A stretch of DNA of 64,000 nucleotides, from NCBI GenBank assembly GCA_938036315.1, contig CALHPK010000006.1, positions 1-64,000 on the forward strand. Direction: 5' to 3'. Of this stretch, positions 44,852 to 54,623 are shown piece after piece (position 1 is the stretch's first letter; every line of letters starts with the position of its first letter). The translations under genes and the position numbers were made by a program. The notes under the pieces are model-generated. The model searched no databases. It saw only the letters and a list, made by a program, of their open reading frames with translations, and was not told where the DNA came from. This DNA comes from an uncultured bacterium. GTDB lineage: Bacteria; Calescibacteriota; Calescibacteriia; Calescibacteriales; Calescibacteriaceae.

Positions 44852-46567
44852 ATGAAATATTCTGATTTTGTATACATTGTAGATTCTTTAGGGCATCTTT
44901 TCAACGAAATTGAGGTTTCAAAGTTCGAAGCATTTCGAGACGTTCTTCTGCTATCGAGAAATATTCAAATTGGAGGTATTGAAATATTGCGTAGGCGTGT
45001 TAAGAAATACGGAGCAAAAATTGCTGTGATCTCGGAGGAGAAACAGCTAACCTATAGAAAACTTTATGAAAGATCTTTGCTTTTAGCGAATGCTTTCTTG
45101 AATCTCGGAATCAGACCGGGAGATAAAGTCGGTATCATATTACCAAATATTCCAGAGATATTTGAGATCTCGAGTGCTTGTGTAATTGCTGGAACTCCTC
45201 TTATTCCTATAAATTCAAGATTGAAGGCAAAAGAGATTGAATATATACTTGAAAATTCTAATTGTAAAGCTCTTATACATCATAAAGATGCGAAGAGAGA
45301 AATTGAAAATGTAAGGTATCCAGTTAGTGTAAAACTTGAAATAGATGATCCGAAGCAGTCCTCATATGAGTCGGCCATAGAAGATGCCAGAAAGATGGTT
45401 TTTGCTGGCTCTGTTGCTGATGAGTTTCAAGAACTTACTAACTTTACAATAGAAAGACTAAAAAAAAGAATAAGAACTGTCAAGAAAGAAAAGGGCGATA
45501 AAGTAGGAAAAAGAGGTGAATTTGGAATAATAATCTATACTTCTGGAACAACAGGAAGACCCAAGGGAGCTGTAAGGGGGGCGGAACCGGTAGCAAGATT
45601 GCTTCAATTTGCCTCAGCTGTGAAGGAGTTTGGACTCCGAAGCTCGGATGTGCACCTTGTTGTTTGCCCTCTGTATCATAGTGCTCCGTTTTTCTTCGCT
45701 CAGCTTTATATAGCTCTTGGAGGAACCTTGGTAATACTTAGAAAGTTCAGAATCGAAAATTTTCTTGAAGCTATACACAAATATAAAGTAAATACCACGT
45801 TCATAGTTCCCTATATTTTAATTGAGATTTTGGAAAAATATCCTGAGTTCGCAGAAAAATTTTCAATCTCTAGCTTGACACATGTTATATGTGGCGCAGC
45901 TCCTCTCAGTCCTCATCTGAAAAGAGAGTTTGTGAATAGATTTGGGCCGATACTCTATGAATTTTACGGAGCAACTGAAACAGGAATAAATACTATCTTG
46001 GTGCCCTCTGATATACCATCGAAGGCAGAGAGTGTTGGGAGACCAGCTCCTTTGAACAGAATAAAAATTATAGATGATAACGGTAGAGAATGTCCAGTAG
46101 GTAAAGAAGGAGTTATATATGTCAGTTCTCCTTTTGTGATTAGAGGATATCATAAAGATGACAAAGCCACAGCGGAAAGTAAACTCGGTAATTTCTTCAC
46201 AGCAGGTGATATAGGAAAATTCGATGAAGATGGATATCTTTATGTGCTCGATCGCAAGAAGGATATGATAATAAGCGGGGGCGTGAATATATACCCAGCC
46301 GAGATAGAAAATGAGCTTTTAGAGCACCCATCAGTTAAGTACGTAGCAGTTGTCGGAATACCAGATGAAAAATGGGGAGAAAAAGTTAAAGCTTTTGTAG
46401 TACTCAAAGAAGAGTATAAGGGAAAAATTGATGAAGAGGAACTCGAGAATTTCCTAAGAGAGAGACTCGCCGGATACAAAATCCCGAAAGAGTGGGCTTT
46501 TGTAGGTGATCTCCCTATGACTCCTTCTGGGAAGATCTTAAAAAGGGAACTCAGAAATATCAGCTAA
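44852..46567 (+). CDS. Acyl-CoA synthetase (AMP-forming), long-chain type
   Basis: A 571-residue ANL-superfamily ligase that activates a carboxylate with ATP and CoA. The P-loop is YTSGTTGRPKG (229-239). Further motifs are YGATETGIN, FTAGDIGKFDEDGYLYVLDR (hinge Asp/Arg), GGVNIYPAEIE, and the catalytic Lys561 in TPSGKILKREL. The first 45 residues form an extension before the usual domain start. The neighbourhood has no beta-oxidation genes, so the acid substrate is unknown; long-chain fatty acid is the most likely. Its end overlaps convergent ileS by eight bases. Confidence 0.9.
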   Translation: MKYSDFVYIVDSLGHLFNEIEVSKFEAFRDVLLLSRNIQIGGIEILRRRVKKYGAKIAVISEEKQLTYRKLYERSLLLANAFLNLGIRPGDKVGIILPNIPEIFEISSACVIAGTPLIPINSRLKAKEIEYILENSNCKALIHHKDAKREIENVRYPVSVKLEIDDPKQSSYESAIEDARKMVFAGSVADEFQELTNFTIERLKKRIRTVKKEKGDKVGKRGEFGIIIYTSGTTGRPKGAVRGAEPVARLLQFASAVKEFGLRSSDVHLVVCPLYHSAPFFFAQLYIALGGTLVILRKFRIENFLEAIHKYKVNTTFIVPYILIEILEKYPEFAEKFSISSLTHVICGAAPLSPHLKREFVNRFGPILYEFYGATETGINTILVPSDIPSKAESVGRPAPLNRIKIIDDNGRECPVGKEGVIYVSSPFVIRGYHKDDKATAESKLGNFFTAGDIGKFDEDGYLYVLDRKKDMIISGGVNIYPAEIENELLEHPSVKYVAVVGIPDEKWGEKVKAFVVLKEEYKGKIDEEELENFLRERLAGYKIPKEWAFVGDLPMTPSGKILKRELRNIS

Positions 46568-49286
46568 TTTTGATCACCTCCGCACATCTTGGACATAAAT
46601 TTTCTGCAGCTTCTCCAACTTTTTCAGAATACTTCCAGCACCTCAGACACTTTTTTGCTTCATATTTATCTATTTCTAATAATTCGGTCTCTTCTCCTGA
46701 GATAGTTTCAACTTTTGATACAATAAAAAACTCTTCTAGTATGCTTTCTTGATCTTTTATGCTGACCGGGAGTTTCACCTTCACTTTCAATTCGAGAGAG
46801 CTACCTATTTTCTTTTCTTTCCTCATTCTATCTGCAATTTCATTTATCTTTCCTCTCAGGATCAATGCTTTTGAGAAAAAATCTATTATTTCTCCAGTGT
46901 CTCCAAAATCTATTCCAGAATTCGTCACTAGAGTGAATGAAAAATCTTCAAAGAAGATGCTTTTTTTTCTCCTGAATCCGAAGACCTCAGGAATATGAGA
47001 GTAAGCCTCTTCAGCAAGGAAAGACATAATAGGTGCTATCAATGTTAAAAGGGATCTCAGAATTAGGAATACTGTATATTGGGCACTTGACCTCCTTGGA
47101 GAATGTTTGCTATCGCAGTATATTGTGTCTTTGATTATATCAAGGTAGAGGCTCGATAAAGTCTTATCAGCGAACTGGTGAATTTTTCTTAAAGCTTTGT
47201 GAAATTCCATATCATCGTAGTGTTTTAAAATTTCTCTTTCGAAATTTGCAAGTTCACACAAAAAGAAGATATCTGTAGGATGGAGTAGAGTAGGGGGCGT
47301 TTCAGGGTTATCCCCCAAGATTCCCAGCATAAATCTTATTGTATTTCTGATCTTTCTGTAGACATCTTTTGCTTCGGAAATTATCTTTTCAGATACCTTC
47401 ACATCCTCCCGCGGATCTGAAAATACAGCCCAGATCCTGATTATTTCTGCTCCTTCTTCTTTGATTATGTCCTCTGGTGATATAACATTCCCTACTGATT
47501 TTGACATTTTTCTTCGGAATTCATCCAGAATGAATCCGTGAGTGAATACTGTCCTGTAGGGTGCTTTGCCTTTTAGTAAGACCGAAAGTATAAGAGAGCT
47601 TTGGAACCAACCGCGGTGCTGATCTGATCCTTCAATGTAGATATCCAGAGGGAATGGAATCTCTTTTTCTGTTATATATTGAAAGCTGAGTCCTGAATCT
47701 ATCCAAACATCAAGAATATCTCTCCCACCTGTAAATCTATTTCCTCCACATTTTGGACATTTCAGATCTGGTGGTATAAAGTGCGAAATATCTTTTTCCC
47801 ACCAAGAATCTGGCTCCCCTGCCAATATATCTTTTTTTATTTTTTCGGCTACATATTCGCTCCATATATATTCCCCGCAATCCATACATATGACATATGG
47901 AATTGGAACTCCCCATGCTCTTTGCCTTGATATGCACCAGTCTGGTCTTGCAAGAATTGTAGCAGTGATACGATTTTTTCCTTCAGGGGGAATCCACTTT
48001 ACTAGCTCAACTTCGTTGACTAAATTTGATTTTATATCGTCGACCTTTATAAACCACTGCCGAGTTGACCTGAAGACTATAGGGTTTTTACATCTCCAGC
48101 AATGTGGGTAAGAATGTTCATAATCATCTTTTTCGAGAAGATACCCAGCATTTTCGATGTCTTCTATAACCTTTTGGTTCATTTCGGTGTAAAATATTCC
48201 TTTGTATTTGACCGAATTGTTGTTCCCTCTTCCGAATTCATCAAGAACGCTCACAACTGGAAGCCCGTACTTTTTTCCCACTTCGAAATCTTCCTGTCCG
48301 TGTCCAGGTGCTATGTGTACTATTCCTGTTCCTTCTTCCTCGCTTACAAAGTCGGCTATAACTCCTATGGAATCTCTGCCGAATATGGGATGGTAGAAAA
48401 TTTTGTTTTCGAAAAAATCCCCCTGTACTACATCTACTATTTTGCAATTTCCTAATACATTCAGAAGCTTATCTGCAATTATGATATATTTTCTGCCGAG
48501 TTCTGCAATCACATAGTTTATATCTTTTTTAAAAGCAAGGGCAAAATTTCCTGGAATTGTCCAAGGAGTTGTTGTCCAAACTACTGCGTATAAGTTTTCA
48601 TATTTTTTGTTGTTGATTTCAGAAAATTTTGCAGGGAACAAGATATAGATAGATGGAGATTTTTTAGGCTTGTATTCCACTTCTGCTTCTGCAAGTGCGG
48701 TAATACAGTGTGGACACCAAAATACCGGCTTCTCAGCGCAATAGATTCTCCCCATTTTCCATATCTTATTTATTGAATCTATTATTATTGCTTCATAGTC
48801 TGGGGACATTGTAAAGTATGGGGAGTCCCACAGGGCAAAGATTCCAAGTCTTTTAAATTCCTCTCTTTGGATGTCTATAAATTTTTTAGCATATTCTCTT
48901 GAGTGTTTTCTTATTTCTGCTGGTGGGGTATCTTTCCCAATTTTTTTTTCGATTTCCTTTTCAATAGGTAAGCCGTGACAATCCCACCCAGGGATAAACA
49001 CATTTTTTTTATTTGATAGCAAGGATAGTTTTACAACTATATCCTTTATTACCTTATTGAGAGCATGGCCAAGATGTATATGTCCATTTGCATAAGGAGG
49101 ACCATCGTGCAGTGTATAGACTCCTCCTGTTTTTATCTTCAGAGCCTCCTCGTAAATTCTGTTTTTTATCCAGAACTCAATTATTCTGGGTTCTGTTTGA
49201 GACAGATTTGCTTTCATCTGAAACTGGGTGGTTGGCAAGAAAATCGTTGATTTGTAATCCTTTGCTTCACTTGTACTTTTACTCAT
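46560..49286 (-). CDS. ileS: Isoleucyl-tRNA synthetase
   Basis: A 908-residue class I synthetase. The ATP site HLGH (71-74, HIGH variant) and KMSKS (RRKMSKSVGN) are intact. The CP1 editing domain lies between them (TTPWTIPGN, GTGIVHIAPGHGQEDFEVG). The DWCISRQRAWGVPIP segment and a zinc site (CPKCGG) are present, and the C-terminus has a second zinc site (CLRCW...LCPRC), as in IleS of the bacterial type. Length is typical. No upstream T-box is seen, and neither lspA nor ribF is adjacent. Confidence 0.96.
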   Translation of the reverse strand: MSKSTSEAKDYKSTIFLPTTQFQMKANLSQTEPRIIEFWIKNRIYEEALKIKTGGVYTLHDGPPYANGHIHLGHALNKVIKDIVVKLSLLSNKKNVFIPGWDCHGLPIEKEIEKKIGKDTPPAEIRKHSREYAKKFIDIQREEFKRLGIFALWDSPYFTMSPDYEAIIIDSINKIWKMGRIYCAEKPVFWCPHCITALAEAEVEYKPKKSPSIYILFPAKFSEINNKKYENLYAVVWTTTPWTIPGNFALAFKKDINYVIAELGRKYIIIADKLLNVLGNCKIVDVVQGDFFENKIFYHPIFGRDSIGVIADFVSEEEGTGIVHIAPGHGQEDFEVGKKYGLPVVSVLDEFGRGNNNSVKYKGIFYTEMNQKVIEDIENAGYLLEKDDYEHSYPHCWRCKNPIVFRSTRQWFIKVDDIKSNLVNEVELVKWIPPEGKNRITATILARPDWCISRQRAWGVPIPYVICMDCGEYIWSEYVAEKIKKDILAGEPDSWWEKDISHFIPPDLKCPKCGGNRFTGGRDILDVWIDSGLSFQYITEKEIPFPLDIYIEGSDQHRGWFQSSLILSVLLKGKAPYRTVFTHGFILDEFRRKMSKSVGNVISPEDIIKEEGAEIIRIWAVFSDPREDVKVSEKIISEAKDVYRKIRNTIRFMLGILGDNPETPPTLLHPTDIFFLCELANFEREILKHYDDMEFHKALRKIHQFADKTLSSLYLDIIKDTIYCDSKHSPRRSSAQYTVFLILRSLLTLIAPIMSFLAEEAYSHIPEVFGFRRKKSIFFEDFSFTLVTNSGIDFGDTGEIIDFFSKALILRGKINEIADRMRKEKKIGSSLELKVKVKLPVSIKDQESILEEFFIVSKVETISGEETELLEIDKYEAKKCLRCWKYSEKVGEAAENLCPRCAEVIKIS

Positions 49287-49406
49287 TATTTCTCACTTTA
49301 ATATGGTATAAAGTAGGATTAAGAATTTTAGAATTTTTTGGCTTCTTCTGAACGCTTCTGCTGAATTAAAATACAATTCTGTACACTAACCGAAATACTA
49401 TTCTGA

Positions 49407-51155
49407 TTAAAACACTATTCTAAATACTTCTACTGGTTCGGGAATTCCCTTTATTCTTATGCTTCCGATTGGTGATAAGTTTATGTTCTTATTAGTAATT
49501 TTCTCTTTTGTTTTGCGGTCAATTAATATCTCTCCTGGAGAAGCCATCTCTTGCAATCTTGAAGCTAAGTTTACTGCCTCTCCGATTGCAGTGTAATCAG
49601 CCCGTACATCGGACCCTATTGGACCAACAAGGACTCGACCAGTTGCTATTCCAACCCTGATATCTATACCAATCCCAAATTCTCTCTCAAATTCAGCTTT
49701 CTTACTCCGCAGGGAGTTCATAATTTCAATCGCAGATAAAATAGACCTTTGGGAAAATTCCGGTTCATCAAATACTCCAAAAAGTGCCATAATACAATCT
49801 CCTATAAATTTATCTATAACTCCATCATATCTGAATATACATTGGGTTGCCAGAGAAAAAAATTTGTTGAGTAACAAAGCGATTTTTTCACTACCAAGCT
49901 TCTGGGTGGAGTAAGTAAAATCAACTATATCTGCAAAAAGTATTGAAAGTTCTCGGAATTCCGATCTTTCTAATATTCTCCTTACCTCGCCTTCTTCGGT
50001 GATCTTTATTACAAAATGTGTGGGGATGTATCTCTGAAGGTAAGCTCTCATTTCTGCTTCCTTCCTTATCTCTTCTCTGTATTCATTGATTTTTTCTATC
50101 ATGTAGTTGAACGATTTAGCAAGTTCTCCTATTTCATTTTTCGTGCTAATGTGTACCTTTATTCCAAAATCTTTTTCAGCAACTCTCTTTATACCTTCAT
50201 TGAGTTTCTCGATAGGCTTGACTAAATATTTTGAAGATAGAATAGCTAAAATCAATGCAAATACTATGAAGAAAAACCCTATGAGAATAGAAATCTTATA
50301 GAGCTTTCTTAGTTCGGAGTAAATTGAATCTGATAGTTGAGATACAACAATTGCCCAGTGAAATTTAGGAAAGGATATATAGGTCCTGAAAACCATTCTT
50401 TTTTCGTAATCCAATTGTTCAGCAGACAAAGATAAATCCTTTTTTGTAATTAGCTGAAAGTCTGTTTTATTTTCGACTTCGATGTCAGAAATTTTTCTAC
50501 CTATAAGATCTAACTTAGGATGAACCAAAATTCGCCCATTCTCATCTATAATGAAAATAAGATCAGGTACTCCAAATTTTCTAAATGATATATTTTGAAG
50601 GTTTTCAGATAACTGCTTCAATCCTAATCCAACAGCAATATATCCAATCATCCGATTGTTAAGAATTAATTTGCCAATACCGTAAAGGATTCCAAAATCT
50701 TCTTTATTTGGTAAATGTATATCAAAGTGAAGCTTATCATCTGCTTTTTGGTATTCATCTATCTTTTTAGATTCGATAATTATTTTTTCTGGAACTTGAA
50801 AATCTCTTCTTGATATAGCATCTGTTAATTCTCCGTTTTTGTCGTATATTGCTATGTAATCTATCTCTTGTGAGAATACAAGCATCCTTAGGTAGTCAAT
50901 TTTCTGGTCTGTTGAAAGATAAGGATCGTTTAAAAGATTGATAGCAGTATTATAGGATGTTTCAAGGTCTACTATTTTAGATGTAATATTTTCTTTTATT
51001 CCGTCAGCTACTGCTATTGCATATTCTCTTGCATAAAGTCTCAAGGAGTCCGTATTTATTTTGGAGATGGTAAAAGTCAAAGTTGATATAGATCCTATCA
51101 CTATGAATGAGAAGGCAACAGCGATCTCGTAAGCTATTTTTCTTCTACGAAACAT
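49407..51155 (-). CDS. Membrane class III adenylate cyclase with cache-like sensor and HAMP
   Basis: A 582-residue cyclase. Transmembrane helices lie at about 9-31 and 286-308 and enclose a roughly 250-residue extracytoplasmic cache-like sensor. HAMP spans 309-360. The catalytic domain has metal ligands Asp409 and Asp453 (LFADIVDFT, DKFIGD), substrate residues Lys449 and Thr522, and transition-state Asn529 and Arg533 (DYTAIGEAVNLASR). These suit cAMP production. It would couple an external ligand to cAMP; no cAMP receptor is in the window. GAGGG near the ATG may act as a Shine-Dalgarno. Confidence 0.9.
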   Translation of the reverse strand: MFRRRKIAYEIAVAFSFIVIGSISTLTFTISKINTDSLRLYAREYAIAVADGIKENITSKIVDLETSYNTAINLLNDPYLSTDQKIDYLRMLVFSQEIDYIAIYDKNGELTDAISRRDFQVPEKIIIESKKIDEYQKADDKLHFDIHLPNKEDFGILYGIGKLILNNRMIGYIAVGLGLKQLSENLQNISFRKFGVPDLIFIIDENGRILVHPKLDLIGRKISDIEVENKTDFQLITKKDLSLSAEQLDYEKRMVFRTYISFPKFHWAIVVSQLSDSIYSELRKLYKISILIGFFFIVFALILAILSSKYLVKPIEKLNEGIKRVAEKDFGIKVHISTKNEIGELAKSFNYMIEKINEYREEIRKEAEMRAYLQRYIPTHFVIKITEEGEVRRILERSEFRELSILFADIVDFTYSTQKLGSEKIALLLNKFFSLATQCIFRYDGVIDKFIGDCIMALFGVFDEPEFSQRSILSAIEIMNSLRSKKAEFEREFGIGIDIRVGIATGRVLVGPIGSDVRADYTAIGEAVNLASRLQEMASPGEILIDRKTKEKITNKNINLSPIGSIRIKGIPEPVEVFRIVF

Positions 51156-51199
51156 TACCCTCTTCCCTGCTATACTTCATTTTGATTGATTTGCTATTT

Positions 51200-51231
51200 C
51201 TTTGCATATGTTTTACTTTGCATATATTTTA
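51200..51231. repeat. 16-bp tandem repeat upstream of the cyclase gene
   Basis: Units at 51200-51215 and 51216-51231 (CTTTGCATATGTTTTA and a one-base variant) lie 45-76 bases 5' of the cyclase start, between it and the stop of the FecR gene. Confidence 0.8.
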
Positions 51232-51254
51232 TTTTTCTAATTTATTCTGTTACT

Positions 51255-53150
51255 TCAAGGGTATATTTCCATACCCACCCCAATTATTCCAAATAAATTT
51301 GATTTGCTTGTCCCGAATGCGAGTAGATCAGCTTTTTTGTGCAAGTATCCTGTCTTGAAAAATATTTTGGGATAGATGAATTTGCTTATGGTGTATCCAA
51401 AATCTCCGCTTATGTTAGCGACGAAATTTCCCAACCCATCTGATCTTGCAAAATATTCTCTATCTGATAAATTTCTCCACCATCCAATTCCACTGCTAAG
51501 ACTAATTCCATAGATAAGTTTCCCAAAATGAAAATGTTTGTTCAAGCCGATGGAAACAGAGATAAGAATACTTGAGTATTGTTCTTTATTGTATTCTGCA
51601 TTTGCGAAATTAGCTGAGAATTCCGCGTGAGCTCCCAGAATATCAAACACTTTGGGAAATTTAATCTTGAGTGCAGTATATGGAAATCCAAAAAGAGGGG
51701 AAATGATCGATCCTATATGCCACTCGACAGAGGTTTTAGGTTTTATCCCAGATGGTACAGGAAACTCCCAAGATTCTTCCGCTCCTGTTTTAGGATCTAT
51801 AGCCTTTACATAAATTGTATTAGTTTTATAAGTTACTGGGTATCTAAACTTGCCCATAGGTGGTATATCGATTTGTTTCCCATCTATAAAGACCTGAATG
51901 TCAGGAGGAGCTTCCCCTATTACGATAACTTCACCTTTTTCATAGTGTTCAAGGAAGATGTTGACCTGTTGTCTCATTGCTTTAGGTTCGATTTGCGAGA
52001 TTTCTCCAGATCCGACCGGTTCTGTAACTGCAGTAAAATTCAAAGGTGATGAGAAGCGACCTTCTAATCCGTCTTTATCAATAGAACTTATTCTGCAGTA
52101 GTGCAAGCCGGGTTCTAGTTCTGCGGATAATGTATCTGCTTCTTCTACGACTACATCAAAAGTAATGTCTTCGAAATTTGGTGATCTTGAACACTCAATA
52201 TGAGCTGCATAGGAAGTCGGCTTCCACCGGAAGGTAACTGAAGTTCCATAAACTATATATCCATCTTCTGGAAATATAAATCTTGGGGGAGGTGGTAGGG
52301 GACGCGGTGGTGAAGGAGGTTTGCCTTCCTCAACTATTGTCCCGTAATCTTCTTTCACTTTAACTTTTCTGCCCTGAGCAGATACTTCTGCTTTCCCTTC
52401 GTAAATAGATATGAGTCCTCGAAGTTTGAGATCCTTTGGAGATAAAGCTATCTTGTTGCTTTTTGATTTTAGGTTGACAACTGCAATAGGGGTTTTTACA
52501 TTAACTTCATCATCCTTGCTCATTCTGTCGAGCATAGCTCTTAAAGTCCCCCTTTTTAGTTCGATATCTCTTATTCTCTCTTTTTTCCCCTCAGCTTCGG
52601 TAGGTATTCCGTAAATTATGGTTATTGCATCTTCACCTATTCTTAGGGATCCTAGTTCTGGGAAGAGTATGATGGTATATGATTTCTTACCAGTGCTCAC
52701 CTTGTATAATCTATATAATCTGAAATTTTCTCTTGCTGGCACCCAATTTGGCATTATGAAGGTTGGCTGGATAAATACTTTGTTTTTGAATTTGTATACA
52801 ATAGCTTCTGGTGGTAGTGTGAATGCATCGACTGCTACTTTATCTTGAGTCTGTTTTAATTCTGCCCTCCCTGAGGTTATGATTCTTTCAGGTGGTATAT
52901 TATATTTTCCAATGATATAGTTTTTCAGAGCTTTGGCGTATTTTTGTGGATCGTCATTCTGTGTGAATTGATACCCGACAAGACCAACTACTACATCGAT
53001 TTCATTTAGCATCTTGTGTGCCAATCTTTCCACTTCTTTTTCATCAATCGGAGCTAAAGTATATGGGTTGAGATAGATACTTCCAAAGTACTGTGGTGAC
53101 GATGCTAAGGTCAAGTGTAGAATGTAAAGAATTGTTACCTGGCATAGCAT
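51255..53150 (-). CDS. FecR-domain protein with C-terminal beta-barrel
   Basis: A 631-residue envelope protein. Residues 1-20 are a signal-like hydrophobic stretch. An OmpA-like segment (about 30-75, DVVVGLVGYQFTQNDDPQKY and IPPERIITSGRAE) is followed by a FecR domain (about 140-265, IRDIELKRGTLRAML, VNVKTPIAVV, ISIYEGKAEV). A proline linker PPPRFIFPEDG and a fibronectin-like strand region come next. The last 150 residues alternate aromatic strands and could be a small outer-membrane barrel (ending GIIGVGMEIYP). It is 99 bases upstream of the cyclase, possibly as one operon. Function is unknown; a structural or sensing role is inferred. Confidence 0.75.
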   Translation of the reverse strand: MLCQVTILYILHLTLASSPQYFGSIYLNPYTLAPIDEKEVERLAHKMLNEIDVVVGLVGYQFTQNDDPQKYAKALKNYIIGKYNIPPERIITSGRAELKQTQDKVAVDAFTLPPEAIVYKFKNKVFIQPTFIMPNWVPARENFRLYRLYKVSTGKKSYTIILFPELGSLRIGEDAITIIYGIPTEAEGKKERIRDIELKRGTLRAMLDRMSKDDEVNVKTPIAVVNLKSKSNKIALSPKDLKLRGLISIYEGKAEVSAQGRKVKVKEDYGTIVEEGKPPSPPRPLPPPPRFIFPEDGYIVYGTSVTFRWKPTSYAAHIECSRSPNFEDITFDVVVEEADTLSAELEPGLHYCRISSIDKDGLEGRFSSPLNFTAVTEPVGSGEISQIEPKAMRQQVNIFLEHYEKGEVIVIGEAPPDIQVFIDGKQIDIPPMGKFRYPVTYKTNTIYVKAIDPKTGAEESWEFPVPSGIKPKTSVEWHIGSIISPLFGFPYTALKIKFPKVFDILGAHAEFSANFANAEYNKEQYSSILISVSIGLNKHFHFGKLIYGISLSSGIGWWRNLSDREYFARSDGLGNFVANISGDFGYTISKFIYPKIFFKTGYLHKKADLLAFGTSKSNLFGIIGVGMEIYP

Positions 53151-53690
53151 TTCATTGGCATTTTTAAATTAATTTTTTAATATCAATATATAAATTCATT
53201 ATGATAATATAAAGTGTATATGCTATTATTCATTTTTTTATTTATACACCATTTGGTATTTAGATTAATTATCTGATTAATTATCTAAGGTCGGCTACAT
53301 TTGTTAGTATATCCTATCATATTCCTCAATTTTTTACAATCTCTGGTTATTCTCTCTTTGCATTGTGGTTAGAAAATAGAGGAACACGGGCAAATTTTTA
53401 ATATGTATTAAAATATGTAAATTAAATATCCTATTTATTTTAAATAATTCGCAAGGTGTGGATATTGTATAGGTCGTGGAGGTGGAGGGAAGCTTAGAAA
53501 ATAATGGTAGAATGACCATTAACTCCTGACCGCATTGAAAGAACTCAGAGAATTCAGAACCAATTTTCAAATTCCTTTTGCATCTTGAGAATACAAAATG
53601 GAAAAATTTGAAATTGATATTATTATTCTTATTAATTGATGAGAGTAAGAATAGAATAGGGTATTAGTATTTTTCAAGGAAGGTGCTGAT
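53151..53690. other. 540-base AT-rich gap
   Basis: This is the promoter region of two divergent genes. A 12-bp tandem repeat (GATTAATTATCT at 53263-53274 and 53275-53286) is present. A minus-strand frame of 78 codons (53334-53570) has no family resemblance, no ribosome site and looks random. No RNA gene is recognised. Confidence 0.35.
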
Positions 53691-54623
53691 ATGAAAGAAA
53701 AAAGAAAACTTATAATAAATCCGAACTCAGCAGGGGGTAGAGGTAGAAGGATTGCAAATTATGTTGCAGAAAAGTACCAGCATCTATTCTCGGAGGTTGT
53801 TTTCACATCCGCTCCTGAGGAGGCCATTGAGCTTGCGAAAAATTCTGAGTTATTTGATACTGTGTGCTTTATAGGAGGTGATGGAACTTTGAACGAGGTT
53901 GTAAATGGAATAATGCAAATCCCAGACGGTAGAAGACCGAAAATAGGGATAATTCCTGTTGGCACCGGCAATGATTTTATCAAAACCTTGGGGATCCCAA
54001 AAAATGTTGACTCAGCTATTGATATTATTTGTAATGGAAGAATAAAGAGGGTTGACGTAGCAACTTGTACCTTTAGGAAATTTGGGGGAGAGAAGGTATC
54101 AAGATTCTATGTGAATATAACTGAGTTTGGCATGGGGGGAGAGGTAGCTAACCTTGTTAATAAATACGGTAAAGTATTCAGGGGGACTATTCCCTTTCTT
54201 ATATTTGCTATAGTCTGCAACTTCAAGTATAAGAATAAAAAAATAAAAATGGTGACAAATTCTGTAGATGATAGATTCAAGTTGATTGAGCCGGAAATTC
54301 GGGTAGTTGCTGTGGCAAATGGGAGGTTTTATGGCGGAGGAATGGAGATTGCCCCATTTGCTCAGCCAGACGACGGAATGCTTGATATTACAGTAGTGGA
54401 GCTTGGTCCTTTTGAAACTCTAAGTAAAATCCGCCTTCTCTATAAAGGAAAGAAGGGATTAGAGGAGGCGAAGAAAACAGGGAAGATCTCTTACTTTAAT
54501 GCCACAGAAGTGCAAGTGGAGGGAGCAGATGGACTTATGATAGAAATGGAGGGTGAAACTCCCGGTCATTCTCCAGAAAAATTTCAACTCATCCCAAAAC
54601 AGCTTGATTTTATAATCCCTTAA
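53691..54623 (+). CDS. Diacylglycerol kinase-family lipid kinase (DagK/YegS type)
   Basis: A 310-residue kinase. It has LIINPNSAGGRG, the ATP-site IGGDGTLNEVVNG (GGDGT at 62-66), IPVGTGNDFIKTL (91-95) and, near the end, VEGADGLMIEMEGE. These fit the bacterial soluble DagK/YegS fold that phosphorylates diacylglycerol or related lipids. The Shine-Dalgarno AAGGAAGGTG supports the ATG. It is coupled (TAATG) to a CPBP protease gene, so it may serve membrane-lipid turnover linked to that protein. Confidence 0.92.
   Translation: MKEKRKLIINPNSAGGRGRRIANYVAEKYQHLFSEVVFTSAPEEAIELAKNSELFDTVCFIGGDGTLNEVVNGIMQIPDGRRPKIGIIPVGTGNDFIKTLGIPKNVDSAIDIICNGRIKRVDVATCTFRKFGGEKVSRFYVNITEFGMGGEVANLVNKYGKVFRGTIPFLIFAIVCNFKYKNKKIKMVTNSVDDRFKLIEPEIRVVAVANGRFYGGGMEIAPFAQPDDGMLDITVVELGPFETLSKIRLLYKGKKGLEEAKKTGKISYFNATEVQVEGADGLMIEMEGETPGHSPEKFQLIPKQLDFIIP

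Noticed and set aside
53334-53570. 78-codon minus-strand frame in the 540-base gap
   Set aside because: No ribosome site, no -10 at the usual distance and no protein-like pattern.
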